A stretch of 28,020 bases of DNA from GCA-003244245 sp036494005 (lineage in GTDB: Bacteria > Actinomycetota > Actinomycetes > Mycobacteriales > Pseudonocardiaceae). The notes under the pieces were generated by a model that worked only from the letters and a program-made list of their open reading frames with translations, was not told the origin of the DNA and searched no databases. The first letter of the stretch is position 1, and every line of letters begins with the position of its first letter. The translations under genes and the position numbers were made by a program. Shown here piece after piece: positions 8,046-15,908 of this stretch. The stretch lies in NCBI GenBank assembly GCA_036494005.1, contig DASXOV010000140.1:1-28020 (forward strand), read 5' to 3'.

Positions 8046-8783
8046 TTGACTGACCAGCCGAGTGCTTCCCGTACCCGCACCGACCGACCGACCTGGGTCG
8101 GGGTCGACCCCCGCGAGGACGACACGCGGCCGCCTCCACTGACCAGGCCCAGAATCGTGCGCGCCGCGCTGGCCCTCGTCGATGATCGGGGTCTCCCGGC
8201 GCTGACCATGCGAGCGCTGGCCACCGAACTGAAGGTCTCGCCGATGGCGCTGTACAACCACGTGCGCGACAAGGAAGAACTGGTCGACCTGATGCTCGAC
8301 CTCGTGCTGGGCGAGGTCGACTGTGTGGCCACCGATGGCGACTGGAGCATCCAGCTACGGGCGTTGGTGTGCAGCTTCCACCAGGTGCTGTCGGATCATC
8401 ACCAACTCGCCAAGGTCTACAGCGCAGCGCTCAGAATCGGGCCGCACGGCCTGACGATCATCGAACGGGCGATCCACCTTCTGCTTCAAGCCGGATTCTC
8501 ACCACCCGATGCCGCTGCTGCATTTCTGACCCTGTACACCTACACCGTCGGACGGCACCAAATTGGCCACATCGCCCCGATGGCGGCTTCCACGCCGCGC
8601 GAAGCCGAGTACTACGTGGCGCTGCCTCCCGAGCAGATTCCGTCAATTCGCGCGGTGAGCCCGCACCTCAGCGGCGCACATGGGCGCGGTCAGTTCGAGT
8701 ACGGTCTGGACACGCTGCTCACCGGCCTGCAGACGAAACTCAGGCAAGTCAGCGAGCCCCCGGCCCAGCCCTGCGGCGGATGA
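8046..8783 (+). CDS. TetR/AcrR-family transcriptional regulator
   Basis: This 245-aa repressor-type protein has an N-terminal helix-turn-helix at about residues 35-80 (RPRIVRAALALVDDRGLPAL, TMRALATELKVSPMALYNHV, then RDKEELVDLMLD). A helical ligand-binding C-terminal domain of the tetracycline-repressor kind follows. The SPMALYNHVRDKEEL wording is that of the TetR_C subgroup whose ligands are often drugs. The start is TTG 8046 with AGGAAAGGA about 8 nt upstream. It diverges from the two sigma genes and probably binds the three TGTAC dyads between them, repressing itself and the sigma operon. The ligand is unknown. About 30 residues precede the DNA-binding domain, slightly more than usual. Confidence 0.92.
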   Translation: MTDQPSASRTRTDRPTWVGVDPREDDTRPPPLTRPRIVRAALALVDDRGLPALTMRALATELKVSPMALYNHVRDKEELVDLMLDLVLGEVDCVATDGDWSIQLRALVCSFHQVLSDHHQLAKVYSAALRIGPHGLTIIERAIHLLLQAGFSPPDAAAAFLTLYTYTVGRHQIGHIAPMAASTPREAEYYVALPPEQIPSIRAVSPHLSGAHGRGQFEYGLDTLLTGLQTKLRQVSEPPAQPCGG

Positions 8784-9266
8784 GTCCCTGGGTTCGGTGC
8801 GTTCCCATCTGATAGCCAGCAAATGTTCGGCTATGGGGCGGCAGGCGTGGTGGACAGCGGGTTGAGCGCATTGGCCCGGGGACTGCTAGCACCCTGGCTT
8901 TGGGAGATCCGTCGTGGAAGCCGCGAGACGGCCGCTCGGTAGCAGTACCTGCATGGATGGCCGCGTTGGACGGGTCTGACGGGAACTGGCGATCACTAAT
9001 CAGCAAGCGCCAGGTTCCGGACCCGCGACTCCGCTGAGCTGAAAGCCCCTCCGGGGCGTGACATTGCTCACCTCGTTCCACTGTCGACCGTGGAAAATCC
9101 TCAGGGCGCATCAGTTCGGCCCACGAATCTCTCGTCCTGAATGTACTCTGGGAGATGATTCTGGCTCTGTTCTTGTGTAACGCGAGTCGACCCGAGCGGC
9201 GATCTCCACGTTAGTGCAAGAACCTGTCAATTGCATTATTTCATCTATGAGACCGGGGGGTGGGCT
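8784..9266. other. Intergenic region without a recognisable gene
   Basis: About 480 bp after the TetR gene. No reading frame here looks like a protein. GCCCC-TCC-GGGGC at 9045-9057 is a perfect 5-bp stem with a 3-nt loop and could end transcription. From about 9130 the DNA becomes AT-richer. CTGTCA (about 9225) and TATGAG (about 9246), 16 nt apart, may form the promoter of the small-gene pair at 9267. Confidence 0.5.
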
Positions 9267-9494
9267 ATGGCCAACCTCATCTCGTTCGACGTTGATCTCA
9301 CTGTCCATGAAGGCACGCGCCTTGCGGCAGTCCTCGAGGCCATCGGCCTCTACTGGGATCCCGCAGAGATTTACGCCGGCGAAACAGAAGCACATCGAAT
9401 GCTCTACTCCAACCTCGACGCCGGCCAGCAGTCCAGCTACAACCTGCTCATTGCACATGGTGTGCTGCCCGAGGTCGAGGGGTGGTCGACATGA
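9267..9494 (+). CDS. Small acidic protein, possibly DUF6400-like
   Basis: This 75-aa protein starts MANLISFDVDLTVHEGTRLA and contains WDPAEIYAGETEAHRMLYS and LLIAHGVLP. It has no membrane segment, signal peptide or cysteine, and reads as a compact helical cytoplasmic protein. It resembles, from memory, the actinobacterial family of short proteins called DUF6400, whose function is unknown; that assignment is tentative. The start is ATG 9267 behind the G-rich run GGGGGGTGGG; an in-frame start at 9231 lacks support. Its TGA overlaps the ATG of the next gene in an ATGA, so the two are translated together. Confidence 0.7.
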   Translation: MANLISFDVDLTVHEGTRLAAVLEAIGLYWDPAEIYAGETEAHRMLYSNLDAGQQSSYNLLIAHGVLPEVEGWST

Positions 9495-9691
9495 TGCTGG
9501 ATCCCCAAGCCGACGCCGGGCGCCATGCCTGGCTGCCCTGCCCGTATTGCGGCGACAGTACTGGGCTCTACCTGCTCTTCTCCGAGGTCAACATGGTCTG
9601 GGTGCAGTGCGGGAATTGCCTGCGTCGCTGGTGGCACGACACAGGTTGCGGCCGCGGCGGGCGCCCTGAGCGGCTGTTCGACGTCGCATGA
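9491..9691 (+). CDS. Small zinc-ribbon protein
   Basis: This 66-aa protein has two CxxC knuckles, CPYC (C17, C20) and CGNC (C40, C43), 19 residues apart, as in zinc ribbons. A third cysteine at position 53 follows. The stretch between them (GLYLLFSEVNMVWVQ) is beta-rich. Such small ribbons can bind nucleic acid or protein; nothing here shows which. The start is ATG 9491, inside the ATGA overlap with the upstream small gene, with GAGGGG 9-14 nt before it. An in-frame GTG at 9482 is the alternative. Confidence 0.72.
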   Translation: MMLDPQADAGRHAWLPCPYCGDSTGLYLLFSEVNMVWVQCGNCLRRWWHDTGCGRGGRPERLFDVA

Positions 9692-9735
9692 GCGGGCAGG
9701 CAACCCAGCGGCGGCGCTGATCGCCTCCCGGGGCC

Positions 9736-9777
9736 CGGTGCACCGTGGGTACCGGAGTCAGGCGCGACGGTGCACCG
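9736..9777. terminator. Candidate bidirectional terminator between convergent genes
   Basis: The self-complementary decamer CGGTGCACCG occurs at 9736-9745 and again at 9768-9777. The copies can pair as a 10-bp stem with a 22-nt loop between the zinc-ribbon stop (9691) and the methyltransferase stop (9758). The right copy lies within the last methyltransferase codons. No U-tract is present. Confidence 0.4.
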
Positions 9778-10348
9778 ACACGGCGTACGAGGCGGTCGCG
9801 GCTGTGCACGGATGGCAATCCCAGGTGGCATACCTGGCCTCGAGAACGAGATCGGCGCTCTCACACCACAGGTCGTAATCCGCCAGCGTGGGCCAGCCCG
9901 GCTGAAGCTGGAACCCGGCGATGAGCCGGCCGCTCGGAGCCAGATGCCGGGCGCAGGCGTGTACAGCCTGGCGTCGGCGGCCGCTCGCCACGTACGGAAC
10001 GACGTTGCCCGCGAGCACGACCGCATCGAACCGGGCGGCCAGATCCAGTTCGCTGAGATCGGCGCGTACCCAGGTCAATCCCGGTGCCTTCCTACCGGCC
10101 AACTCGATCATGTCCTGATCAAGGTCGATGCCGACTACATCGAGCCCGCGGCGGGCCAGTTCGATGGCCACCCGGCCGGTGCCACAGCCTCCGTCCAGCA
10201 CCGAACAAGGACGGTAAAGACACACGAAATCGGCCTCGCCGTGCGGATTTTCGCCCGCAGCCGCCATCCGCTGCCAGCGTTCATCGTAGTCGGTCGGGTC
10301 CACTTGCCGGCGCCACAGGCGCCAGTCCTCAGGTGGCGAACCAGTCAC
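9758..10348 (-). CDS. Class I SAM-dependent methyltransferase
   Basis: This 196-aa Rossmann-fold methyltransferase has motif I VLDGGCGTGRVAIELARRG, motif II VVGIDLDQDMIELA, the RADLSELDL acidic loop and the post-I segment FDAVVLAGNVVPYV. The opening WRLWRRQVDPTDYDERWQRM and the short length suggest a small-molecule methylase rather than an rRNA or DNA methylase. The substrate cannot be read. The start is GTG 10348 with GAGGGG just upstream. The gene follows the small basic-protein gene on the same strand, but a long hairpin separates them, so it is probably transcribed on its own. Confidence 0.87.
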   Translation of the reverse strand: MTGSPPEDWRLWRRQVDPTDYDERWQRMAAAGENPHGEADFVCLYRPCSVLDGGCGTGRVAIELARRGLDVVGIDLDQDMIELAGRKAPGLTWVRADLSELDLAARFDAVVLAGNVVPYVASGRRRQAVHACARHLAPSGRLIAGFQLQPGWPTLADYDLWCESADLVLEARYATWDCHPCTAATASYAVSVHRRA

Positions 10349-10413
10349 CCCCTCAGCCTATGCGCGGTCTCCCGGCCGTGCTCCGCCACCGTACGGTCAG
10401 GCCTGCCGCTGTC

Positions 10414-10460
10414 CTCGGCGTCGGGGGGGTGCAACCAGGTGGGCGCCGCCCGACGCCGAG
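10414..10460 (-). terminator. Hairpin downstream of the small basic-protein gene
   Basis: CTCGGCGTCGGG (10414-10425) and CCCGACGCCGAG (10449-10460) are perfect 12-bp arms with a 23-nt loop. The hairpin begins 7 nt after the stop of the gene ending at 10467 and lies before the methyltransferase start. No U-tract follows, which is common in high-GC actinobacteria. Confidence 0.5.
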
Positions 10461-10466
10461 AGCGGA

Positions 10467-10646
10467 TCAGCCTCCGCGGCGGCGTGTGGTGTACTGCCGC
10501 GGGTTCGGGACAGCACCGGAGACGGGCCCGACATCGGACTTCCCACGTCGCTGCGACGATGCTCCGGACTTACCACCGCGGCGCTCGCGCCGGTTCGGTA
10601 CGGGTGTGCCTGTGTCGTCCGATTGAGGTTCGGGGTGTTCGGCCAT
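10467..10646 (-). CDS. Small basic protein, unrecognised
   Basis: This 59-aa protein begins MAEHPEPQSDDTGTPVPNRR and ends PRQYTTRRRGG. It is rich in Arg, Gly, Pro and Ser, with an acidic start and a strongly basic remainder, and is probably disordered. It has no cysteine or hydrophobic segment. The composition suggests nucleic-acid or ribosome contact, but that is a guess. The start is ATG 10646 because GAGGAG lies 8 nt upstream; an in-frame upstream start at 10724 has no ribosome-binding site. Confidence 0.6.
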   Translation of the reverse strand: MAEHPEPQSDDTGTPVPNRRERRGGKSGASSQRRGKSDVGPVSGAVPNPRQYTTRRRGG

Positions 10647-10927
10647 CAGGATCTCCTCAGGGTTCGACGTATTCGGACCTGGATCGCGCCCGCAGCCGGG
10701 CACACCATCCCACCCGCACCGCACTGGTACGGGGGCCTCACCAGAAGGACGTTGGCGCCGCCGCTGAATCGCGGTCAGGGCGCGGCAGAAAGATCTCAGC
10801 TGATCACGCTGATCACGCTAGCAGCTGGCTCCGGTGGGTGCACTCGACTTTCCGGTTGAGACCGAGCTACTGGCCAACTGACGACATGGCCGGAGCACAC
10901 CGCGCGGTGATGGCGGGACAGTAGCTG

Positions 10928-11527
10928 TCAGACGGAGGCCGGCTGCCTCCCGGTCAGACCCAGCAGACGGTCCAGCAGGGAGGCGTCCGCCGGCACGGGT
11001 ACGGCCGGAGGGAAGACACCGTAGGAGCGCCACTCTTCGGCGTGTGGGCTGATCTCATCCCACATTCCCTGTACCAACTCGTGCGGGAGTTGCGCTTCGA
11101 CGCCGATCACCAAGGCGAGATCGTGTGCGCGAAGGCCACGAAACGAGTTGATCTGCCAGAAGTACTCCCGTGCGCTGAAGTCACCGAAGGAACAGTGCAC
11201 CGTCCGGTCGGCATCGTCATGGTGGGTCGCCGCGGCACAGGCTGTGTCCACGATCGACGCGAAACTGGTCCTGGGATCGGCTCCCAGCAGGTCGCCGTCG
11301 AACTTGTCGCGGCCGACCTCGTCCATGGTCCGGCCGGCCAGCATGTCGGGCACCCAGGCGTCGTCATACGCGTGATAGTTGATCACCTCGCGCAGTGTCG
11401 GGGTCTGACCCGTATGGCGCATGACGAAGCTCGCGGGCATCGTCATCGCCCACTGGTCGTCCGTGATCTGGCGCACGACCCCGTTGAGGGCCCGGTCGGC
11501 CATCACGAACACATCTGCTTCCCGCAT
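10928..11527 (-). CDS. TIGR03086-family (DinB / mycothiol-enzyme-like) protein
   Basis: This 199-aa protein resembles the TIGR03086/TIGR03083 group related to mycothiol-dependent maleylpyruvate isomerase and DinB. It has a four-helix metal-binding bundle with a candidate metal ligand His52 in INYHAYDDAW, a second in LRAHDLALVIG, and the typical ending RLLGLTGRQP. In the family a metal ion activates mycothiol for transfer to, or isomerisation of, electrophiles; no substrate can be read here. The start is ATG 11527 with GAAGGAGA 6 nt upstream; the frame is open to 11569, but that part has no ribosome-binding site. It is the last gene of the SDR-hemerythrin operon, 55 bp after hemerythrin, suggesting shared use in redox or electrophile defence. 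Confidence 0.8.
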   Translation of the reverse strand: MREADVFVMADRALNGVVRQITDDQWAMTMPASFVMRHTGQTPTLREVINYHAYDDAWVPDMLAGRTMDEVGRDKFDGDLLGADPRTSFASIVDTACAAATHHDDADRTVHCSFGDFSAREYFWQINSFRGLRAHDLALVIGVEAQLPHELVQGMWDEISPHAEEWRSYGVFPPAVPVPADASLLDRLLGLTGRQPASV

Positions 11528-11582
11528 GTGGTCTCCTTCACTCCAGTTGTGGGTCAGCGCCCGGACCATCCGGACGGCCCAC

Positions 11583-12194
11583 TCAGCGGGTCAGCTCTTC
11601 CCGGTGCTGCTCGACATAGCGGTCGGCATCCTTGTCCTCGAGGCCGAGTCCCCGCGCGTGCGGATGCTGGTCCTTGAACTCCTGAAAGCGGGTCCCCAGT
11701 TCGATCCGATACTCGGGCGACAGGTACCGCAGGCAATCGGGCAGGTCGTCACGTTCCTCTTCGGCAAGGTGCTCGTCGTTGGCCTCGCGGGTCTCCCCGA
11801 CGGCTTGCCACCATGGGCCGGTTCCGGCCTCGGCGTCCTGGGCGTGCCGGATACCGTCCCGGATCTCGTCGTGGTCGCGGATCGCGTCCCGTGTCTCATC
11901 CTCGCTTCCCGGGACGTACTGGAGCAGGGCCGGGTAGAAATGCTGCTCCTCCGCAGCCGCGTGCACCTCAAGTAGCGCGGCCAGATCCGCCCAGACGTCC
12001 GCAGCCCGCTTCGGGTCGTCACGGTGGCCCTCGACCTCGGCGAACATGCCACGCAGGGTTTCGTGGTCTTGCAGGATCAACAGGGTCACATCAGACATGT
12101 CAGCGGACTTCCCACCACGGGCAGTGACCAAACCTGGTGCATCCTCATGGCTCGGTGGCGGCACGTCCCTGATCACCGTGTGATGCATCGTCAT
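11583..12194 (-). CDS. Hemerythrin HHE-domain protein
   Basis: This 203-aa protein has the di-iron ligand pattern of the HHE family: His44 (LQDHETLR), His78 and Glu82 with His85 (VHAAAEEQHFYP), His108 (IRDHDEIRD), and His142 with Glu146 (DEHLAEEE). Such proteins bind O2, NO or peroxide, or sense iron and redox state. Two starts are possible. ATG 12194 forms an ATGA overlap with the upstream SDR gene and implies translational coupling. ATG 12098 begins MSDVTLLILQDHETLR, the more usual family start. The extra 32 residues look disordered. No DNA-binding domain is present, so a cytoplasmic enzyme or storage role is likelier than regulation. Confidence 0.87.
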   Translation of the reverse strand: MTMHHTVIRDVPPPSHEDAPGLVTARGGKSADMSDVTLLILQDHETLRGMFAEVEGHRDDPKRAADVWADLAALLEVHAAAEEQHFYPALLQYVPGSEDETRDAIRDHDEIRDGIRHAQDAEAGTGPWWQAVGETREANDEHLAEEERDDLPDCLRYLSPEYRIELGTRFQEFKDQHPHARGLGLEDKDADRYVEQHREELTR

Positions 12195-13219
12195 ACGCTC
12201 GCGGGTAGCAGCAACTCCTGCTGATCGGCCCAGTACTCGAGATTACGCCACAGGATGTCGAGCAACGACTCGGCACTGACCGACTCGCCCAGAGCAGGCA
12301 GTGAGCTCTCCAGTACCTGCGGCGTCTGGAACAGCCACATCATCTCCGTGAACTGGCGCAGTTGTGTGACCAGATCCGGCAGCACCAGGTCGTCCAGGAG
12401 CGGAATGAGAAGTCGATCGACGGCGTCGCCTGCGATCAGCCGGGGCCGGCGGGGCGTGAGCCCCATCCGGACGGCGAATTCCATGCAGACGTTCACGATC
12501 TGCCCCAGCGTCACCGAGCCGGTTCCCGCGGTGAGCCAGAACTCCCCCGTCGTAACACCGGTGCGGATCAGGCGGCCGGTGGCTCTGGCCAGCACGTCCT
12601 GCGGGATGGCATCGATCAGTGCGCCCGCCTCGGCAGGCATCACCGGCACGGTGCCCCGGACCATCGCGGTGACCCCCAGGTGAAAGCCCTGGAATCGCGC
12701 GATGTGTCCGTCCCGGGAATCGCCGATCACCAGGGAAGGGCGCACGATCACCGCTGGCTGTCCACTGTCCCGGACCAGTTGTTCGGTATCGATCTTGGAC
12801 TGGACGTAGGCAGCCACTCCGGCGAACCGGCCGGAACCGTCGTCCCGCGGCGGGTCGGCTACGAATGCCGTGCTGAAGTAGTACAGCGGCGCCCCGGCGC
12901 GGCGGGCGAATGTCAGCATGCGCTCGGTGCCGCCGACGTTGGTGGCCCGGATACGCTCCGGCCCCAGTTTGTAGGCGGTAGCGGCGGCACTGTGCACGAC
13001 CGCGTCCACCCGCCCGGCGAGTTCCTGGTAGCCGGCCTGGGACAGGCCGAGGGTCGGCCCGCCGAGGTCACCCTGAAACTCGCTGACCCGAGCATCACCT
13101 ACGGACTTGCGGTGCCGCAGGCAGATGATGTCGTGATCGGCCGCGAGATCATCGATCAGCGCTCGCCCGATCACGCCGGTGGCTCCGGTGAGCAGGACAG
13201 TGGGTTTGCGTGCCGTCAC
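12191..13219 (-). CDS. SDR-type NAD(P)-dependent reductase (thioester-reductase-like)
   Basis: This 342-aa extended short-chain dehydrogenase opens TARKPTVLLTGATGVIGRAL with the TGxTGxxG nucleotide site. Further matches are VDAVVHSAAAT, RATNVGGTERMLTFARRAGA, LYYFSTAFVAD and the active-site YVQSK (YxxxK). The wording is that of the NAD_binding_4 group, which includes thioester reductases and fatty-acyl reductases, so an activated acyl or carbonyl substrate is plausible but unproven. The start is GTG 13219 with AAGGGGG upstream; an in-frame ATG at 13243 has no ribosome-binding site. It heads the minus-strand operon with hemerythrin and the TIGR03086 protein, and diverges from the DHA2 exporter operon. 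Confidence 0.83.
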   Translation of the reverse strand: MTARKPTVLLTGATGVIGRALIDDLAADHDIICLRHRKSVGDARVSEFQGDLGGPTLGLSQAGYQELAGRVDAVVHSAAATAYKLGPERIRATNVGGTERMLTFARRAGAPLYYFSTAFVADPPRDDGSGRFAGVAAYVQSKIDTEQLVRDSGQPAVIVRPSLVIGDSRDGHIARFQGFHLGVTAMVRGTVPVMPAEAGALIDAIPQDVLARATGRLIRTGVTTGEFWLTAGTGSVTLGQIVNVCMEFAVRMGLTPRRPRLIAGDAVDRLLIPLLDDLVLPDLVTQLRQFTEMMWLFQTPQVLESSLPALGESVSAESLLDILWRNLEYWADQQELLLPASV

Positions 13220-13358
13220 GTCATCCCCCTTTGATACGATCATTGAGACGATCTCGGTATTGCCAGTGCAGATGATCTGGCTAGCTATGGCAAAGAGTTT
13301 CCCGCGGAGTCGTGAGATACCCGGCAGGTCTGATTCACCTTCCCGGCCGGCGAACTTG

Positions 13359-13372
13359 TCAACCCAGGTTGA
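13359..13372. promoter_or_regulatory. Perfect 14-bp palindrome, operator candidate
   Basis: TCAACC-CA-GGTTGA is a perfect 6-2-6 dyad that extends imperfectly on both sides. It lies 38 bp before the exporter start and within the divergent intergenic region shared with the SDR operon. The form fits a TetR- or MarR-type operator. No regulator gene is adjacent. Confidence 0.5.
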
Positions 13373-13409
13373 TCAGCCTAGGTTCGAGACCCGTGCGTGA
13401 GGACGTGCT

Positions 13410-15134
13410 CTGAGCGCCGCAGCGACCGCGCAGGCGCAGGCCAAGGGCGCCGACCGGTACAAGTGGGTGGCGCTGTCCAACACCACGCTCGGTGTGCTGA
13501 TGGCCGCGTTGGACGGTTCGATCGTCATCATCTCGCTCCCGGCGATCTTTCGCGGCATCGGGCTGGACCCGCTGGCGCCGGGGAACATCAGCTATCTGCT
13601 GTGGATGATCCTCGGGTATCTGCTGGTATCGGCGGTGCTGGTGGTGACACTCGGGCGGCTGGGCGACATGTTCGGCCGGGTACGGATGTACAACTTGGGC
13701 TTCCTGGTGTTCAGCATCGCCTCGGTGGCACTGTCGGTCGATCCGTTCACCGGGCATGCCGCGGCGATGTGGCTGATCTGCCTGCGGGTCGTGCAGGCCG
13801 TCGGCGGTGCGATGCTCACCGCGAACTCGGCGGCGATCCTCACCGATGCATTCCCGGCCGAGCAGCGTGGCATGGCGCTGGGCGTCAACCAGATCACCGC
13901 GCTGGCCGGGCAGTTCGTCGGGCTGCTCGTCGGAGGCCTGCTCGCCGTCGTCGACTGGCGCGCAGTGTTCTGGATCAATGTGCCGATCGGGATCATCGGC
14001 ACCATCTGGTCCTACCGGAGTCTGCGCGAGACCGGGTCCCGGCGCCCGGGCCGGATCGATTGGGTGGGCAATGTGGCGTTCACCGCGGGTGCGGCGGTGC
14101 TCCTCGCCGCGATCACCACCGGCATTCAGCCCTACGGCGGACATCCCACCGGCTGGACGAACCCACTGGTATTGGGCGGGCTGGCGGCCGGGATCGGGTC
14201 ACTGGTTCTCTTCTGCGTCGTCGAATCCCGTATCGCCGAACCGATGTTCCGGCTGGGACTTTTCCGGGTGCGCGCGTTCGCGGCGGGTAACCTGGCCGCT
14301 CTGCTCACCGCGATCGCCCGGGGCGGCCTGCAGTTCATGCTCATCATCTGGCTGCAGGGGATCTGGCTGCCCCTGCACGGCGTCGCCTACACCGACACCC
14401 CGCTCTGGGCGGGGATCTACCTGCTGCCGCTGACCGCCGGGTTCCTGCTGGCCGGGCCACTGTCGGGCTACCTCTCCGATCGGTTCGGCAGCCGGATCTT
14501 CGCCACCGCCGGGCTGGTTCTGGTGGTCGCATCCTTTCTCGGCCTGCTCGCCCTGCCGGTCGACTTCAGCTACCCGGTGTTCGCCGCCCTGCTCGTGCTC
14601 AGCGGTGTCGGCCAGGGGATGTTCTCGGCCCCGAACACATCGGCGATCATGAGCTCCGTGCCTGCATCACAGCGCGGCGTGGCCTCCGGCATGCGCTCGA
14701 CGTTCCAGAACTCCGGCACCTCGTTGTCGATCGGGGTGTTCTTCTCGCTCATGATCGCCGGCCTGGCGACCTCGCTGCCCGGCACGCTCACCGCTGGGCT
14801 GCGCGGCCAGGGGGTACCTGCTGCCATCGCAGGCCGGGTTGCCGACCTTCCGCCGGTGAGCACCCTGTTCGCGGCTTTCCTCGGGGAGAACCCGATCGGT
14901 CACCTGCTGGCGCCGACCGGGGTGCTCTCGGCTCTGCCCAGCCATCAGGTGGCCGTGCTGACGGGTACCCGGTTCTTTCCCGAGATGGTCTCGGGCCCCT
15001 TCCACCATGGTCTGGTGATCGTGTTCACCGCAGCTGCCGTCATGGCCGCTGTCGCCGCACTGACCTCGCTCCTGCGCGGTGCCCGCCACGCGCCCACCCC
15101 GTCACATCCCACTCACGAGAGGATCTCCCGTTGA
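13410..15134 (+). CDS. DHA2-family (EmrB/QacA) drug:H+ antiporter, probable CTG start
   Basis: This 574-aa, 14-helix major facilitator protein has VVTLGRLGDMFGRVRMYN (motif A, loop 2-3), VQAVGGAMLTANSAAILTDA, and SGYLSDRFGSR in the second half. It would pump small molecules out in exchange for protons. No ATG, GTG or TTG is usable at the 5' end: the first GTG (13467) falls inside the first helix. The frame upstream reads ADRYKWVALSNTTLG, matching the N-terminus of the second DHA2 protein in this window, and CTG 13410 sits 6 nt after GAGGA, so CTG is proposed. The TGA overlaps the TTG of the next gene. Substrate unknown. Confidence 0.88.
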   Translation: MSAAATAQAQAKGADRYKWVALSNTTLGVLMAALDGSIVIISLPAIFRGIGLDPLAPGNISYLLWMILGYLLVSAVLVVTLGRLGDMFGRVRMYNLGFLVFSIASVALSVDPFTGHAAAMWLICLRVVQAVGGAMLTANSAAILTDAFPAEQRGMALGVNQITALAGQFVGLLVGGLLAVVDWRAVFWINVPIGIIGTIWSYRSLRETGSRRPGRIDWVGNVAFTAGAAVLLAAITTGIQPYGGHPTGWTNPLVLGGLAAGIGSLVLFCVVESRIAEPMFRLGLFRVRAFAAGNLAALLTAIARGGLQFMLIIWLQGIWLPLHGVAYTDTPLWAGIYLLPLTAGFLLAGPLSGYLSDRFGSRIFATAGLVLVVASFLGLLALPVDFSYPVFAALLVLSGVGQGMFSAPNTSAIMSSVPASQRGVASGMRSTFQNSGTSLSIGVFFSLMIAGLATSLPGTLTAGLRGQGVPAAIAGRVADLPPVSTLFAAFLGENPIGHLLAPTGVLSALPSHQVAVLTGTRFFPEMVSGPFHHGLVIVFTAAAVMAAVAALTSLLRGARHAPTPSHPTHERISR

Positions 15135-15895
15135 CACCCCCATCGCCGGTGACAGACGACACCATCAAAGCCGGAACGATCAGGATCGCCGGCCATCACG
15201 ACGACGACATCGAGGCGTACCTCGCCACCCCGATGGCCGCCGGACCCCGTGGCGGGGTCGTGGTGATCCACCACATGCCCGGCTACGACGCCGCGACCAA
15301 GGAGATGGTCCGTACGTTCGCCGTCCACGGTTACGCGGCGCTCTGCCCGAACCTGTACTCACGGGACGCACCGGGGGCGAGCCCCGATGACGCCGCGGCG
15401 GCGGTGCGGGCGGCAGGCGGAGTGCCCGACGAACGCCTCATCGGCGACGTGGCGGGTGCCGCGGCCCACCTCAACTCGGTGCCGGCAGCCAACGGCAAGA
15501 TCGGCGTGATCGGGCACTGCTCGGGCGGCAGACACGCGTTCCTGGCGGCCTGCAGCCTGCGCATCGATGCCGCGGTGGACTGCTACGGAGCGTTCGTGGT
15601 CAAGGATCCGCCCGCGGGCATGCCTGCCGCCATGAAACCGATCATCGGGCTGACGCCGGATCTCTCCTGCCCGCTGCTGGGCCTGTTCGGCGCCGACGAC
15701 AGCTACCCGTCCCCCGAGGAAACCGCTGTACTCGGGGCCGAACTGGACCGGCGGGGCAAAGAGTACGAGTTCCATACCTACGAGGGTGCGGGACACGCGT
15801 TCTTCGCGGTGAACCGGCCGAGCTACCGCCCGGAGGCCGCTGTCGACGGATGGAAGCGCATCATCGAGTTCTTCGCCAGGCACCTCAGCAGCTAG
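15131..15895 (+). CDS. Dienelactone hydrolase family protein
   Basis: This 254-aa alpha/beta hydrolase has the cysteine nucleophile in GHCSGG (Cys130), the acid in LFGADDSYPSPEE (Asp189 or Asp190) and the base in GAGHAFF (His222). This is the Cys-Asp-His triad of dienelactone hydrolases, which open lactone rings in chlorocatechol and related breakdown. The N-terminal GGVVVIHHMPGYDAATKEM supplies the oxyanion region. The start is TTG 15131, overlapping the exporter stop as TTGA, with GAGAGGA upstream. The coupling ties it to the exporter, so it may hydrolyse the exported compound or its precursor. Confidence 0.92.
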   Translation: MTPPSPVTDDTIKAGTIRIAGHHDDDIEAYLATPMAAGPRGGVVVIHHMPGYDAATKEMVRTFAVHGYAALCPNLYSRDAPGASPDDAAAAVRAAGGVPDERLIGDVAGAAAHLNSVPAANGKIGVIGHCSGGRHAFLAACSLRIDAAVDCYGAFVVKDPPAGMPAAMKPIIGLTPDLSCPLLGLFGADDSYPSPEETAVLGAELDRRGKEYEFHTYEGAGHAFFAVNRPSYRPEAAVDGWKRIIEFFARHLSS

Positions 15896-15908
15896 GAGAA
15901 ACCCGCTC

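Noticed and set aside
7881..8261. 127-codon N-terminal extension of the first sigma factor
   Set aside because: It overlaps the dyad-rich intergenic region and the TetR coding sequence; ATG 7880 has a ribosome-binding site.
8749..9111. 120-codon minus-strand frame in the gap after the TetR gene
   Set aside because: Composition is Arg/Pro/Gly-rich without hydrophobic pattern and there is no ribosome-binding site.
10801..10818. Tandem TGATCACGC x2 in the gap before the TIGR03086 gene
   Set aside because: Only 9 bp and located at the 3' side of genes; too short to distinguish from chance.
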